The position numbers and the translations under genes are program-made. 14,935 nucleotides of DNA from Cycloclasticus sp. (GTDB lineage Bacteria; Pseudomonadota; Gammaproteobacteria; Methylococcales; Cycloclasticaceae): the NCBI GenBank assembly GCA_018066825.1, contig JAGPVU010000004.1:1-14935 (forward strand), read 5' to 3'. This document shows, piece after piece, positions 14,792-14,935 of this stretch (within the stretch, counting starts at the first letter, position 1; every line of letters starts with the position of its first letter). The notes below the pieces were generated by a model, which saw nothing but the letters and a program-made list of their open reading frames with translations, was not told the DNA's origin and did not search any database.

Positions 14792-14935
14792 ATGTCAAAT
14801 AACAAAGGTTCACGACCAGATTACAGTCGCTATATGGATACAAAAGAAGGTTGGGTCGACCGCCGAATTTTTTGGGAGCGCGAAATTTACGAGCAAGAGC
14901 TAGAGCAAATATTTGCCAAAGCGTGGCAGTTTATT
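14792..14935 (+). CDS. Aromatic ring-hydroxylating dioxygenase alpha subunit, N-terminal part (cut by window edge)
   Basis: Only the first 48 codons are present. The start ATG follows AGGAG with a 5-nt gap. Residues 21-48 (WVDRRIFWEREIYEQELEQI, then FAKAWQFI) match the N-terminal segment of Rieske-type oxygenase alpha subunits, which reads D-R-R-I-F/Y, then E-x-E-x-I/V-F-x-x-x-W. This segment lies just before the Rieske [2Fe-2S] domain. The Rieske cysteines/histidines and the mononuclear-iron site would lie beyond the window. The BenD-like dehydrogenase 127 bp upstream supports a role in aromatic dihydroxylation. The substrate cannot be judged from this fragment. Confidence 0.82.
   Translation, partial: MSNNKGSRPDYSRYMDTKEGWVDRRIFWEREIYEQELEQIFAKAWQFI

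Noticed and set aside
1..14935. Insertion sequences, CRISPR arrays, tRNA or rRNA genes, and defence or toxin-antitoxin genes
   Set aside because: No transposase, spaced repeat array, cloverleaf or recognisable defence protein was seen; nearly all of the window is explained by the genes listed.

Overview
The window is a chromosomal replication-origin region of a gammaproteobacterium. Seen directly: the dnaA-dnaN-recF-gyrB cluster runs leftwards from an A+T-rich, DnaA-box-bearing intergenic region, and rpmH-rnpA-yidD-yidC-mnmE runs rightwards from it. This divergent layout is the classic gammaproteobacterial (Pseudomonas-like) oriC neighbourhood. The DNA is moderately A+T-rich. A BenD-like dihydrodiol dehydrogenase next to the start of a ring-hydroxylating dioxygenase alpha subunit suggests a marine aromatic degrader such as Cycloclasticus. 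That genus assignment is inference from gene content and general feel, not from a search.

Layout. 38-6027 (minus strand): gyrB, recF, dnaN and dnaA, tightly spaced and probably one transcription unit. Two parS-type palindromes lie inside recF. 6028-6454: oriC-type region with three perfect DnaA boxes, an 85% A+T block, no GATC sites, and a good sigma70-type promoter for rpmH. 6455-10170 (plus strand): rpmH (44 aa), rnpA (no normal start codon visible), yidD, yidC and mnmE, with 8-nt overlaps between rnpA/yidD and yidD/yidC. 10176-13086 (minus strand): a TgpA-type membrane transglutaminase and its DUF58 partner, overlapping by 8 nt and convergent with mnmE. 13139-13162: a strong hairpin terminator. 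13184-13792 (minus strand): a glutathione S-transferase. 13882-14935 (plus strand): a BenD/XylL-like short-chain dehydrogenase, then the first 48 codons of a ring-hydroxylating oxygenase alpha subunit cut by the window edge.

How the genes work together. The left half initiates replication (DnaA), supplies the sliding clamp (DnaN), repairs stalled forks (RecF) and relieves supercoiling (GyrB). The right half of the core supplies ribosomal protein L34, the protein subunit of RNase P, the inner-membrane insertase with its small accessory protein, and a tRNA-wobble-modifying GTPase. The accessory end looks like an aromatic-oxidation locus: a dioxygenase would make a cis-dihydrodiol, the SDR would rearomatise it, and the GST could handle electrophilic by-products.

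I do not see a wholly new system here. The observations most worth checking are the missing canonical start codon of rnpA, the two parS sites written into recF codons, the break after mnmE where mnmG-rsmG-parA-parB often follow, and the aromatic-degradation genes placed close to the origin.
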